A stretch of DNA of 64,000 nt from Pictodentalium vernedei (GCA_031216915.1 CM062289.1:27051533-27115532), one strand, 5' to 3'; counted from the first letter of the stretch, positions 9,838 through 20,456 are shown. Program-made: numbers and translations. Notes: a model not told the origin generated them from the letters alone.

Positions 9838-10735
9838 ATGCATGGACAGTGATGCCCATGCATGTGCATTTACTAGGTAATAAAAATCATCATCAGCAAA
9901 ATTTTAATTAATGAAGCACCAAACTGTACCCAGTGCTTCATTAATTAAACTTTTGATGATCATTTTTTCCCATAATTAGTGTTTGGATTCTATTATTGTG
10001 TTCGTGGAAATATTTCCCACCAGTGGAAAGTGACCAGTCCACGGTGTCCTTACTACTGGAAAGTGACCAGTCCACGGCATCCGTATGTGTCCGTGGAAAT
10101 ATTTCTAACCAGTGGAAAGTGACCAGTCCACGGTGTCCATACCACTTGAAAGTGAACAGTCCACGGCGTCCGTACTGCTGGAAAGTGACCAGTTCACGGC
10201 ATCCGTATGTGTCCGTGGAAATATTTCCCACCAGTCCACGGCGTCCGTACTACTGGAACGTGACCAGTCCACGGCATCCGTATGTGTCCATGGAAATATT
10301 TCCCACCAGTGGAAAGTGACCAGTCTACCACGGCCATACTTTCCCACCAGTGGAAAGTGACCAGTCCACGGCATCTGTATGTGTCCGTGGAAATATTTCC
10401 CACCAGTGGAAAGTGACCAGTCCACAGCGTCCATGGAAATATTTCCCACCAGTGGAAAGTGACTAGTCCACGGTGGCCATAGAAATATTTCCCACCAGTG
10501 GAAAGTGTCCAGTCCATGGTGTCCATATGTGTCCACAGATATATTTCCCACCAGTGGAAAGTGACCAGTCCATGGCATCCGTATGTGTCCGCAGATATAT
10601 TTCCCACCAGTGGAAAGTGACCAGTCCACGGTGTCCGTACTACTGGAAAGTGACCAGTCCACTGTGTCCGTATGTGTCCGTGGATATATTTCCCACCAGT
10701 GGAAAGTGACCAGTCCACGGCATCCGTACTGTTCA
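9838..10735. mobile_element. TA-4 MITE carrying an internal minisatellite
   Basis: The hairpin ATTTTAATTAATGAAGCACC ... GTGCTTCATTAATTAAAC (9900-9950) and TTAGTGTTTGGATTCTATTA match the TA-4 copy at 49448-49698. The normally single right-end segment is expanded into the array at 9990-10735. The right end is GTACTGTT. The left terminus abuts the SINE and is missing. Confidence 0.8.
9990..10735. repeat. Minisatellite of 56-bp and 33-bp units
   Basis: Mixed long units (GTGGAAATATTTCCCACCAG + TGGAAAGTGACCAGTCCACG + GCATCCGTATGTGTCC) and short units (ACTGGAAAGTGACCAGTCC + ACGGCGTCCGT). Long units contain the palindrome TGGAAATATTTCCCA. Both are derived from the right end of TA-4. The array creates spurious long frames on both strands, including a 263-codon one. 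Confidence 0.92.
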
Positions 10736-10799
10736 TTTCTGTCTAAAAGCAAGAAACTTAACCTAACTTGCACAAGAGGCTGAAAAGGTACGTTGGGGG

Positions 10800-10932
10800 G
10801 TCTGAAGTAGCTCACCATTTCTTGGTGGTTCTCTCCGGGTACTCCGGCTTCCTCTACCCATAAAACTGTCTGACACGAGGTGACCATGGCTGTCAAAAGT
10901 GTTGTTAAACCCCAATATATAAATGAATAAAT
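10800..10932 (+). mobile_element. SINE 3' fragment
   Basis: TGGTTCTCTCCGGGTACTCC ... AAAGTGTTGTTAAACCCCAA with a degenerate AAAT tail, of the same tail subfamily as 9494. The head and most of the body are missing. Confidence 0.8.
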
Positions 10933-10955
10933 CCAGCACCTGCACTCAATTTAGA

Positions 10956-11170
10956 TTAACCCTCTGCATGCTGATGTCAAAAATGAGAATGTTTTCAGCA
11001 GCAAATATTTCCCATAATGCTGTTAAATATTGAACCAAATATACCTTGTTTGACAGAGCTCAGTGAGCTCTGTCAAACAAGATATAATTGGTTAAATTCA
11101 AAGTTTATACAAGAAAAAAACAGAGTGATTGGAGAAAAGGCTGTTGCACTACCAGTGTGCTAGGGGTTAA
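10956..11170. mobile_element. TTAA-C MITE, full length
   Basis: TTAACCCTCTGCATGCTGATG at the left and CCAGTGTGCTAGGGGTTAA at the right, TTAA at both ends, 215 bp. The core palindrome at about 11040-11090 (TTGTTTGACAGAGCTC and its mirror, core beta) is the same as in the TA-1 elements. Confidence 0.85.
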
Positions 11171-11250
11171 TCATATTTTAGTTGCCAAAATTATGTGCAA
11201 AAAGGACTGGAGAACAAGTTATTACAATTTCTTTAAACTGCTTCTCAAAA

Positions 11251-11511
11251 TACAGTACGTGGAGAGTGGATTGTAACAAAATCACCTGCAGAGTGGAGTT
11301 ATCACCCAAACTATATCTTTCAAATTCTGTCCATACGGACAAAAAACACAAGAAATGTTTCAGCCAATGGACCTCCGGGTTCAACCCGGAGGTCCATTGG
11401 CTGAAACGTTTCTTGTACTTGTTATGCTTTGCAACAAATTTGGAATTATTGCTTGGGTGGAATGTCCACTCTGCGGGTGATTTGTTGATAATACACTCTA
11501 CACGTACTGTA
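11251..11511. mobile_element. TA-5 MITE, copy 1
   Basis: Ends TACAGTACGTGGAGAGTG and CACTCTACACGTACTGTA, 261 bp, TA at both borders. The central near-perfect palindrome is CAGCCAATGGACCTCCGGG ... and its mirror (11353-11410, core gamma). Confidence 0.88.
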
Positions 11512-11941
11512 GTATTGTATGATGAAATATATAGCTAGTGACACACAGAATCATTTTTGTATAACGTAATAGAAAACACCCTGAAAAAACAGAAAATTTT
11601 CAGATTCCAGTTTTTTAAAACCTATGTTTAGCAGAAAAATGTGCTTACAACTTAGAAACTGAAAGTGTCACTGATTGTTGATATGGAAGTATCAATTTGG
11701 TTTTCATGATTTCTTCTTTTGGTCCTGTTAGTAACCTCCACACAACTGTACAATAAAACTGTGTGTTTCTGTGGAGCCCAAAAATTGGCTTTCGGAACTC
11801 AGGTTAACAGTTGCTGTATCTACCATTGTTTCAGAACCATTGCCTGAAGAATTCTATTAACATTATATTTGTCGCAAGTGGACACTGAGGTGTTTTGATG
11901 CAGGACATTGTTCTTGAAAATGTACATGAACTTCAAGACAG
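11512..11941. other. No recognised feature
   Basis: AT-rich with no gene or repeat signature. Confidence 0.45.
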
Positions 11942-12205
11942 TTAACTGGTTCAGTGCAAGAAGCCATAACCAGGGCTTTCAAAAAAATGAGGGTACCAGA
12001 GCAAACTCCATCATTTTCATTGCTCATATTCCAGATTCAGTCAGATGCAAATAATATTTTGTTTATATAAAGTTGTTTTATGACAAATTATTGAAGAGTG
12101 CCTCTGGGCGTGGTGCCTGTGGGCACTATCCAATAATTTGTAACATAACAAAGTTTGATGAACAAATTCAGACCACCAAATATAATCTAGCCTTCAACCA
12201 GTTAA
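11942..12205. mobile_element. TTAA-E MITE (TTAACTGGTT ends)
   Basis: TTAACTGGTTCAGTGCAAGA at the left and CCTTCAACCAGTTAA at the right. The core hairpin AATTATTGAAGAGTGCC ... GGCACTATCCAATAATTTG is at about 12085-12142. Related cores occur at 33530-33580 and 60222-60287, and related ends at 32788 and 41100. Confidence 0.75.
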
Positions 12206-12239
12206 ATTATTGATTTAAAATTATTTGATATTAACAAAC

Positions 12240-12475
12240 TTTTAACCTGTTGAGAATTTTTTTGCAACAGATAGCTCTATATATGGCAGTATCTGACAGT
12301 CAGTCTGGCTGTGGGTATTTCTGCCTGTTGGTGGGTCAGTCTGTCTGTCTGTGTCTCTGTGTGTCTGTCTGTGACCAACATGTTTTTGTGACCAATGACT
12401 TTTTAAACACAATAATTTTTAAAATACTTAGTGGAATGACATCATATTTGGTATGCAAGTGTTTCTTATTGATGT
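12240..12475. repeat. R dispersed repeat, head region
   Basis: GATAGCTCTATATATGGCAG, a TCTGTCTGTGTC-type run, GTGACCAACATG and ATTTGGTATGCAAGTG. The same order is seen at 17450 and 21845. Confidence 0.7.
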
Positions 12476-12950
12476 CTAGCCCTGGGTGCAGTGAAGGTAT
12501 TATTCAGAATGATGTCCAGTCTGTGTTCAGTGAAGGTATTGTTCAGAATGATGTCTAGCCCCGTGTTCAGTGAAGGTATTGTTCAGAATGATGTCCAGCC
12601 TGTGTTCAGTGAAGGTATTGTTCAGAATGATGTCTAGCCCCGTGTTCAGTGAAGGTATTGTTTAGAATGATGTCTAGCCCCATGTTCAGTGAAGGTATTC
12701 TTCAGAATGATGTCTAGCCCCATGTGCAGTGAAGGTATTGTTCAGAATGATGTCTAGCCCCATGTTCAGTGAAGGTATTGTTCAGAATGATGACTAGTCT
12801 CATGTTCAGTGAAGGTATTGTTCAGAATGATGTCTAGCCCTGTGTGCAGTGAAGGTATTGTTCAGAATGATGTCTAGCCCAGTGTTCAGTGAAGGTATTG
12901 TTCAGAATGATGTCTTGCTTGGTGTTCAGTGAAGGTATTGTTCAGAATAT
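12476..12950. repeat. About 40-bp tandem array, about 12 units
   Basis: Unit TGTTCAGTGAAGGTATTG + TTCAGAATGATGTCTAGCCCC, period 39-40 bp. The array sits where R copies at 17560 and 22030 have one unit or less (GATGTCTAGCC at 22038), so it is an internal expansion of R. Confidence 0.92.
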
Positions 12951-13420
12951 TTTCGTCAGATTTATTGCACTTTATTTCATTTTTACCATACATCGCAACT
13001 TAAATATGAACTCACAATTTAAAAAAAAAATCTCATAAAATCAAGTCATTTGATGAAAAATTCCGTAGATCTCATATTTTGCAAACAAGAGATAGTAACA
13101 AATATAACTATATTGGGTGTGAAAGTCCAACCGTTGTTGGCAGAGAGTTGAAATTAAATACAAGTTTTATGAAATCATGGCTGGTGTTCTTTTGATTTAA
13201 TGATAAGGAAAAAAAGTTGAGCAAATTCCTTTTGGTGCAAGTGTTCACAAGTATAACATGGCTGCCATGCTGGGTATTTAGTGAAAAATGTCAAAACAAT
13301 ATTTTTCACTTAAATCATTGATGTAGTTAGATCAGCATGATTTGTAAAGACAACAGTGTTATAATACAGTTTATCATTAAATTATTAAATGAAGTAAAAA
13401 AAAACATGTGCAAAATTTTA
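12951..13420. repeat. R dispersed repeat, tail region
   Basis: Homologous over most of its length to 17583-18045: TTACCATACATCGCAACTTA, TGTTCACAAGTATAACATGG, TTAGATCAGCATGATTTGT. Not coding. Confidence 0.82.
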
Positions 13421-13686
13421 TGTACCTGTTGTTAACCAGCTTATGCCACTTCAAAGAGTATTCGTTCATATTTCTTTAATGGTGAGTTTGTTTGTAATTA
13501 TCTATCCATTTCAGGTAATTAACTTTAAGATAACCCACTGTCTCTCCTTGGAAAGACAAATTGTTTTACTAATTGTAAGTTACAAATTTATTGTAACAGT
13601 TATTGTATGTGTGCACTATGGGATTGATTTCTAGATCTGAGATTAATGATATGTGACAAGTGAAATATGAATTCATGTTATTTTGA

Positions 13687-13805
13687 TATAATAAGAAAGA
13701 TTTCACTCCTATAATTCAAAACAGACAGTAATCTAACTGTGAAAGAATTCCTCTTTCATTCCTCAATGTTTATCACTGAACAGAGAGAATGCCTACACTA
13801 AATAC
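13687..13805. repeat. 119-bp direct repeat, left flank of TA-1
   Basis: Matches 14718-14834 with a 2-bp gap and a few substitutions. Both copies end exactly at the TA-1 termini. Confidence 0.93.
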
Positions 13806-13945
13806 AGTGGAGCCCACTTAATTGGATATCTCTTAATTGTATATCCCTGTTAATTGAATATAATTTTCAAACACAAAACCATTTACCATACCTTCAGTTC
13901 AAATTTGATCTGTTAATTGCATATGGGTTGTAGAGTAAACTCCTG

Positions 13946-14186
13946 TTGACCCTTTACCCAACGCAGACGATTTCAAAATTCATTATTTTAAATATTTTTT
14001 AAAAAAAAATTTCAAGAAAACCATATCATGTGACCCCTCTTTGGAACGAGCTTGACAAGCTCGTTCCAAAGAGGGGGGTCACATTATATGGTTTTGTTGA
14101 AATTTTTCGAAATTTTTTTTTTTTTCAGCAGCTGTATTTGCATATTACGCGGGCGGATGCGGGCGATTCGTTGGGTAAAGGGTTAA
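13946..14186. mobile_element. TTAA-A MITE nested in TA-1
   Basis: TTGACCCTTTACCCAACGCA at the left (TTAA mutated to TTGA) and CGTTGGGTAAAGGGTTAA at the right. The core hairpin is AACCATATCATGTGACCCC ... and its mirror. The empty TA-1 sequence is visible at 50885-50905. Confidence 0.92.
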
Positions 14187-14453
14187 TTTATATAATTTTT
14201 TTTAATATGTCTAAAAAATTACTGTGACATGCACCAAATTCCCCTTATTTATCAACCTTTTTGACCTCACTACATCCAATGCAGGCATTTATTCTATTAT
14301 ATCTTGTTTGACAGAGCTCTGTAAGCTCTGTCAAACAAGATATAATAGAATAAATGCTCAGTTTACCTCCAGAACACAGGAAACTGTCCAAATCCCTGTT
14401 AATTGTATACTCCTGTTAATTGAATAATTTTCACTGGTAAAATGGATATTCAA

Positions 14454-14704
14454 TTAACCCTTTACCTAACAAATCGCCCGCATCCGCCCGCGTAATTTGT
14501 AAATTGAGCAGTTGAAAAAAATTAATTTTTCAATATATGTCAACAAAACTATATCATGTGACCCCCTCATTGGAACGAGCTCATCGAGCTCGTTCCAATG
14601 AGGGGTCACATGATATGGTTTTGTTGAAGTTTTGTTGAATATTTTTTAAAAATAGTAATTAAAATAATAAATTTTGATATTCTCTATGTTGGGTGAGGGG
14701 TTAA
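14454..14704. mobile_element. TTAA-A MITE nested in TA-1 (second)
   Basis: TTAACCCTTTACCTAACAAA to GTTGGGTGAGGGGTTAA, inserted at the TTAA of TATTCAATTAAGAGG. The copy at 51159 occupies the same TTAA of another TA-1 element and shares diagnostic bases (TTTGTAAATT, TATGTCAACAAAAC). Confidence 0.92.
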
Positions 14705-14717
14705 GAGGATTCTACTG

Positions 14718-14834
14718 TATAATAAGAAAGATTTCACTCCTATAATTCAAAACAGACAGTAATCTAAGTGTGAAAGAATTCCTCTTTCATGCCTCAATGT
14801 TTATCACTGAACAGAGAATGCCTACATTAAATAC
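14718..14834. repeat. 117-bp direct repeat, right flank of TA-1
   Basis: Second copy of 13687-13805 (ATTTCACTCCTATAATTCAA, GAATTCCTCTTTCATGCC). Confidence 0.93.
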
Positions 14835-15025
14835 TTGAATACATGACTATAAAACCATGGTAAAGGTTTGCTGCTATAAAAAAATGGAAAAGGAAAACCA
14901 ACTCAAAAAAAGAATTTGGTAATAAAGACAACTGTGTGTAATTTCTGGGAATAAAATCATGAAGAGGAAAAGTAGCTGTTTCAGAAGGAAAACGCAGAAT
15001 GTTGTTCTTAATTAACTCTTTACCA

Positions 15026-15660
15026 GGGGGTGCGGTGGCTCAGTTGGTAGAGGTGCATGCTGCAAGCCGTGAGATACTCGGTTCGAAACCAACCTGTGGC
15101 AACCAAGTTGTGTCCTTGTGCAAGACACTTCACCCCCATTGGCCACCAAGCCAGAAAATAAGGAGACTGTCATCTGCAAAATGAGGTCCCCAGAGGGTGA
15201 ATTTAGTGATGCTACCCTGCACAGCAGGGTAGCATCACTGAATTTACCATCTGTGAACCTCATTCTGAATCAGGGTCTCAAGACTAAACAGAAAAAGGTA
15301 CCCAGAGGATATATTGGCCCACTGTATGGAATAGCATCATCAAATTCACCCTCTGGGGACCTCATTTTGCAAATGGAAGACTGCTTATTTTCAGGCCTGT
15401 TGCCCACGTGGGGGCATGGTGGCATTGTGTACTAAGACATACTGCACATTGATGGTGCACTTGTCTTCAACCAATGCTAACCCTGCTTGTGTGGAGTTAG
15501 TATGTTGGGAAGCTGATAGTTGCACACCATTGCTCAGTGGTTCTCTCCAGGTACTCCAGCTTCCTCTACCTGTAAAACTGTCGTGGTCATGATTAGCCAT
15601 TGTGCAGAAATACCAATAAATAAATAAATAAATAAATAAATAAATTAATAAATAAATAAA
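15026..15660 (+). mobile_element. tRNA-headed SINE split by hAT-1
   Basis: Box A GTGGCTCAGTTGGTAGAGG and B box GGTTCGAAACC at 15032-15095. The body is interrupted at 15147-15399 and resumes at TTGCCCACGTGGGGGCATGG, ending in (AAAT)n. Confidence 0.93.
15147..15399. mobile_element. hAT-1 MITE, copy 2, inside the SINE
   Basis: CAAGCCAGAAAATAAGGAG to TTATTTTCAGGCCTG, 253 bp. TSD TTGGCCAC (15139-15146) versus TTGCCCAC (15400-15407), 7 of 8 matching. Opposite orientation to copy 1. The internal hairpin is CCCTGCACAGCAGGG. Confidence 0.93.
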
Positions 15661-15700
15661 TATATAAATATCCTCCAGCAGCATGCAAGGAGTTAAAAGG

Positions 15701-16430
15701 ATCATTGTATTATCCAGTATGTGATAAAGTGGTATACATTTGATTATAAAATTTCTGCCTGATCATTTAAAATTGTGAAAATGTTCAGAATGAAAATAGT
15801 ACAATACCAGGTTTTAATCATGTGGTATACCACCATAGACTTTATGTAACCACAGCAGCATGGCTTCAATTTTCTTACTTCTCTGGCAAAAACCTTAAAA
15901 TAACAAAAAAGAAATTGTTGTATTGGAAACAGACATCTGCTTAAAGGATTTTATTGCCTTCACATACCATGTACTTCATGTGAAATCTTTTGCACAACTA
16001 ATGTCAAACAGATTTGTTTATGGCCATTGCCATAAAGATCAGGAACAAAAAATGTTTTGATCTTCATTTATTGGTGGTTATGGTTACTGGAATATGGGAA
16101 AGTTCAGATTTCCATTTTCTACTGGATAGAGGACCAGACAAAAACAGTAATTGTGCAATAATTTTACCATAAAGATGAGCACAATGTTTATTCTCTCTTC
16201 TATCTTTCTTGTTTTACTATGTTTCCAGAATTTGGAATTCCTCTTTCCTTTCTTACAGTCATTGCAGAGATGAGTATTTCTTTGTTTACAAGGGAAGCAT
16301 GTACAAAGAACCTGTTATTTAGGAACTGTTAAAGTCTAATTTATTCAAGAGAACACCTGGTCTCACAGAGAGCTCTTTTCAAAATGTTACAGTTGTTGCA
16401 TCACCTGTGCCTAAAGTAATCTGATAAAAA
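15701..16430. other. No recognised feature
   Basis: About 730 bp of AT-rich sequence with no gene or repeat I can name. Confidence 0.45.
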
Positions 16431-16549
16431 GATGGACAGATGGATGAATGGATGGATGGATGATGGATCGATGGATAGAGGGAGGGGGTTGATGGATGAA
16501 TGGAGGGAGGGAGGGAGGGAGGGTTTTGGGAAGGTTGGGTAGATGTATG

Positions 16550-16620
<71 letters not shown>
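16431..16620. repeat. (ATGG)n, GGGA-rich and (GACA)n microsatellites
   Basis: GATGGATGG-type run at 16436-16500, GGGAGGGAGGGA at about 16504-16525, and about 18 GACA copies at 16550-16620. Frames read from it (CLSV/PSIH repeats) are artefacts. Confidence 0.95.
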
Positions 16621-16621
<1 letters not shown>

Positions 16622-16635
16622 TTGATAGATCTGTT

Positions 16636-16885
16636 TTAACCCTTTACCTAACACGAAATGTAGATGACACTTGGAAACAAAATTATTGAATAACTAATTT
16701 TTTCATTTTTTTGCATCAAAACATAGCTTATGACCCCTCATTGGAATGAGCTCATCGAGCCCATTCCAATGAGGGGTCATAAGCTATGTTTTTTAGGCAA
16801 AAAATGACAAAATAATGAAAACTGAATGGCAATTTTTGTGAATAGCGCTGGCCGGTTTTGGCCATTACATTAGGTAAATTGTTAA
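16636..16885. mobile_element. TTAA-B MITE
   Basis: TTAACCCTTTACCTAACACG at the left and CATTACATTAGGTAAATTGTTAA at the right. Long hairpin AACATAGCTTATGACCCC ... TTCCAATGAGGGGTCATAAG. Confidence 0.92.
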
Positions 16886-17450
16886 TTAAACTCCTGTGAT
16901 CTACATTTCAAGGAAGATTTCAAAATATATCTGCATGGCTGCCATATTTGTCTAAAACAAGGCACTAAATCTCTGTACCATCCTTGACAATCTTGTACGG
17001 TACATCTATCTCTTTTCAAAATCTCTTTACACAAATTTGCTTCTGATTTTATACAATCTCTGAAAATTCATTGTAAAATCTTCTCATTTACACAACACAG
17101 ATCCTACAGTTACTAAAACTAAGGGTTTTCTATGGCCAGTCTGGAAACCTGGTTAGCAAGAAAAAAAATGGAACATAAATCTTTGTATAAAATCTTCATC
17201 TGACATTTATTGTGATAACACACAGGGGTTCCTGGTTCTGCTGTGCCAATATTCAAGGATACAGTGTGGGCATTATATAAAAGCAGAACTTCATGTTTGT
17301 ATTTGTTGATCTTCTAAAACTATAAACCTGTTTTGTGCCAGAGATGCATTTAATAAGCTGTCTCATGGGTATGATAAGGTGGAATTTTATTGACCCATAG
17401 CCATACACTGCCAGAGACAATTCATATAATATTATTAGCTCTGACAAGCA
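16886..17450. other. No recognised feature
   Basis: AT-rich; nothing seen. Confidence 0.45.
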
Positions 17451-18045
17451 TCTCTATATGTGGCAATATCGGTCGTTCTGTCAGTCAGTTTGTCCTTCCA
17501 TCAGTCTGTGACCAACTAGTTTTTAAACTCAAAAACTTTCCAAATACATGGTGGAATGAAATCATATATCATATATATTGGTATCACTTTATTTCATTTT
17601 TACCATCCATCGCAACTTAGATATGAACTCACAATTTTAAAAAGAATTCTCATAAAATCAAGTTTTGGCTGCTTTACGGCAGTCATGACTTCATTTGATG
17701 AAAAACTCAATACATCTCCCATTTTTTTTTTATCTTTGAATTACATCTCATATTTTGCTAACAAGCACAAGTAACATATTTGTATTGGGTATGAAAATCC
17801 AACCACACTGGCAGAGAGTTGAAATTAAATACAAGTTTTATGAAATCATTGCTAATGATAAAGAAAAAAAGGTTGATCTCATTCTCTTTGGTGAAACTGT
17901 TCACAAGTGTAACATGGCTGCCAAACTGGGTATTTAGTGAAAATGTCTAAACAATATTTTTCACTTAAATCATTGATGTAGTTAGATCAGCATGATATGT
18001 AAAGACAACAGTGTTATAATACAGTTTATTATTAAATTATTAACC
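17451..18045. repeat. R dispersed repeat, unexpanded copy
   Basis: CTCTATATGTGGCAATATCG, short GTCT run, TTACCATCCATCGCAACTTA, GTTCACAAGTGTAACATGG, TTAGATCAGCATGATATGT. Collinear with 12240-13420 but without the 40-bp array. Confidence 0.82.
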
Positions 18046-18229
18046 CCATGGTCAATGCAGGTGTTATTTGGAGTATTTTATTATCAGAGTTATTCCCCTT
18101 ATTGACTTAGAATTTGTTTCATTTTTCCATCCATCACAGCTTAGATGTGAACTCACATTATTTTTTACTTACATAGTTTTTTTCATTTCTGTCTTCAAAA
18201 CAGCTTATGACCCCTTACCTGAAACAAGC

Positions 18230-18830
18230 TTGTTAGCTCATCTGACTGCAAGTCGTTGGGAGCTATTGCCATCACTTTTGTCTGGAGTCTGCCGTCCGTT
18301 AACTTTTTGCAAACTTGACATCTTCTTCACAACCACTAGGCAAAATTCAAACACATATTGTACAGATCATCTATGGATAATACCCTTTCTATTTTGTTTA
18401 AATGAAGCAGCTGCCATATTCGGGCTCTGGTTTATGCCCCAAAAGTTTAAAAACCTATAAAAATCTTCTTCTCATGAACCACCAGAGGGAATGCCTTGCT
18501 ATTTGGAATGGAACATCCTTTGGTGTAGAAGATTAAAGTTTGTTCAAGGGAAGTTGATAGGTCAATATCTGGGCTCTCTGTGGGGGCATATCCCTTTTGG
18601 GCTCTACCCAAAATTTCTGTTTCAAGAACCGGTGGGCCAATTACAACCAAAAAATGTTCACAGCCCTGTGGCAACCCCAGGGGCTAAAAACAAACAAAAT
18701 TCAAAAGCCCATATATGCCAAACCACAAGGAACAGAGAACTGTTATTTGGTATGAAGCATCATTAGGGCCTGAAGAAGGGATTGGTTAAAAAAAAATTGC
18801 CACCAGTTCAATCAGGGTGCCTGGTAGAAG
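18230..18830. repeat. J dispersed repeat, diverged copy
   Basis: TTAGCTCATCTGACTGCAAG head, then TCTTCTTCACAACCACTAGG, AAATGAAGCAGCTGCCATAT and CAAGTTGATAGGTCAATATC-type blocks. No array. Confidence 0.68.
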
Positions 18831-19289
18831 GTATTGAAAAAATTATGAGTCAGCATTTTTGCAGTACCGGTAATTTATCCTGGAGGAAAATTTTCATTCA
18901 CTGAGAACCTTGATATATTGTTCTTAAAACAACAAAATTTCTGCATGCAACATTCTAATCTTGTTATTTTAATCAGAAAATTTGTGACTTCAGTTTGTTT
19001 TTTAAAGATTTTATTTCGTGTTGAATGAACCTTTTCAATGCTGGAAAAATTTATCTGATTCCTGTATGCTTGTCTTTAATTTAACCCTCTCAAGGCTTCA
19101 GTGTGGGTTCCAAAGATTTTATTTCATTTAATATTATTATTGTTAATGATAGCCTATTTCTGATTTTTTTAAAAATTGTTTACCCCCCCCCCCTCCCCAC
19201 CCCCACCCCCCCCCCCAAAAAAAAAAAAAATAAGTCTCCATAAATTCTTTTTCTGTTTTGTTTATTTTTGATGCTTTAACCATTTTCAC
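18831..19289. other. Unclassified with a C-rich/A-rich tract
   Basis: A C-rich run followed by an A run at about 19182-19232. Otherwise unrecognised. Confidence 0.45.
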
Positions 19290-19560
19290 ACAGACTTGAA
19301 TTTACTTGTGGCAGTAAAATTCTGTTTCTCTAGTTTGAAATCTTTCTTATTCTTTAAAACCACTGGGCCAAATTCATTCATTTATGACACAGACAATCTT
19401 TGGAGTAAACCTTTTCTCCTTTGTTCAAATGAAGCTGCTGCCACCTTCAGGCTGGTGGAATTTACTCTTCTGATTTTTCCCTCCAAATTAGTATATCCCT
19501 CTGGGTGAGGTTAATGCTCCATAAGCCTAATATCCCTTTAAAATCCTCTTTTATAAGCCA
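19290..19560. repeat. J fragment
   Basis: AAAACCACTGGGCCAAATTC and TTGTTCAAATGAAGCTGCTG match J interior blocks. The head is absent. Confidence 0.55.
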
Positions 19561-20149
19561 CTTGCAATAATGCTTAGATTTCTTGTTTGGAACTTACTCT
19601 AGTGATGCAGATTCACTTTTTTCAAAGAAACTCAGTAAGTTTAGGTAAGTATGTTGGTTTCAATGCTGTTGACTTAGAGAACTCTAACTTCAGACATTGG
19701 TGACCACGTCATATTATCATGGCTGTAAATCCTGGGAGGTGGAAGGGTGTGTCCCCCATCCAATATTTTCTCAGACAGGGACTTCATTAGCTTGGATACT
19801 TGTCAGGCTATTCTTGGGCCTTATACTGTACAGTGATCGACCAGGAAACATGAAGCAATTGTCCGACACAAATTATTGTCAATCCCCTGCAATAATTTTT
19901 TCCCCAAATTGCTTTTGTCCCACTGGGCAAACGTTACATAAATGATGACACATCCAACAGCTGTGTCAGACTTGATTTACGATGCCCGACAGCCAGGGAG
20001 CTCCCTATTATTGCACCTGTGATTTCTGAACTGTGCATAAAATAGGTCACCTATTTTAGGGACTCTGGGATAAATAGGAGACATCAAAATGCGATAACCT
20101 TTGGTCACCTTGTTGACTTGTCCTGTATGGCGATCAACCCTAAAAATTG
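19561..20149. other. No recognised feature
   Basis: An 82-codon frame lies here (19697-19945), but it matches nothing I know. Confidence 0.4.
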
Positions 20150-20456
20150 TACACAGTTAAAACTAGAAGTCCTGTCATGAAATGCGCACAAATAGCACGT
20201 CGCTCTGCGCATTAATCTACGCGTCAGGACCATAGTAAGGCTATCAAATTCTGTGCATATGGCCTGTGCACAAGCAATGTTTCAGCCAATGGACCTCCGG
20301 GTAATCCGGAGGTCCATTGGCAGAAACATTGCCTGTGTTTGCTAAGAGGAATCAGGAGAACCTGCCGTGCTTTGGATGCCATACGATATGGCAATTGCGC
20401 ACAATTAAGCCTAGATAAGCGCACAGTTCATGACAGGACTTCTAGTTTTAACTGTA
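20150..20456. mobile_element. Core-gamma MITE with different ends
   Basis: Inverted ends CAGTTAAAACTAGAAGTCC ... GGACTTCTAGTTTTAACTG, extended by GTCATGAA/TTCATGAC and GCGCA words, TA nearby. The central palindrome CAGCCAATGGACCTCCGGG... is the core found in TA-5, although the ends are unrelated to TA-5. Confidence 0.88.

Larger units (their letters stand above)
13804..14719. mobile_element. TA-1 (pogo-like) MITE with two TTAA-A insertions
   Basis: Ends TACAGTGGAGCCCACTTAAT and AAGAGGATTCTACTGTA. TA borders and a CAGTNGARYCC-type terminus are typical of pogo/Tigger-like elements. The core beta palindrome (TGTTTGACAGAGCTC and its mirror) is at about 14308-14345. Two separate TTAA-A copies (13946, 14454) are nested in it. 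Confidence 0.85.
15012..15696. mobile_element. TTAA-D-like MITE remnant holding a SINE
   Basis: TTAACTCTTTACC at the left and CCAGCAGCATGCAAGGAGTTAA at the right resemble the ends of TTAA-D (24241-24488). The interior is replaced by the SINE. Confidence 0.45.

Noticed and set aside
10105-10896. 263-codon minus-strand open frame, the longest in the window
   Set aside because: It lies almost wholly within the minisatellite. Its peptide is a repetition of the array unit, and overlapping frames exist on both strands.
16379-16654. CLSV- and PSIH-repeat frames
   Set aside because: Translation of GACA and ATGG microsatellites.
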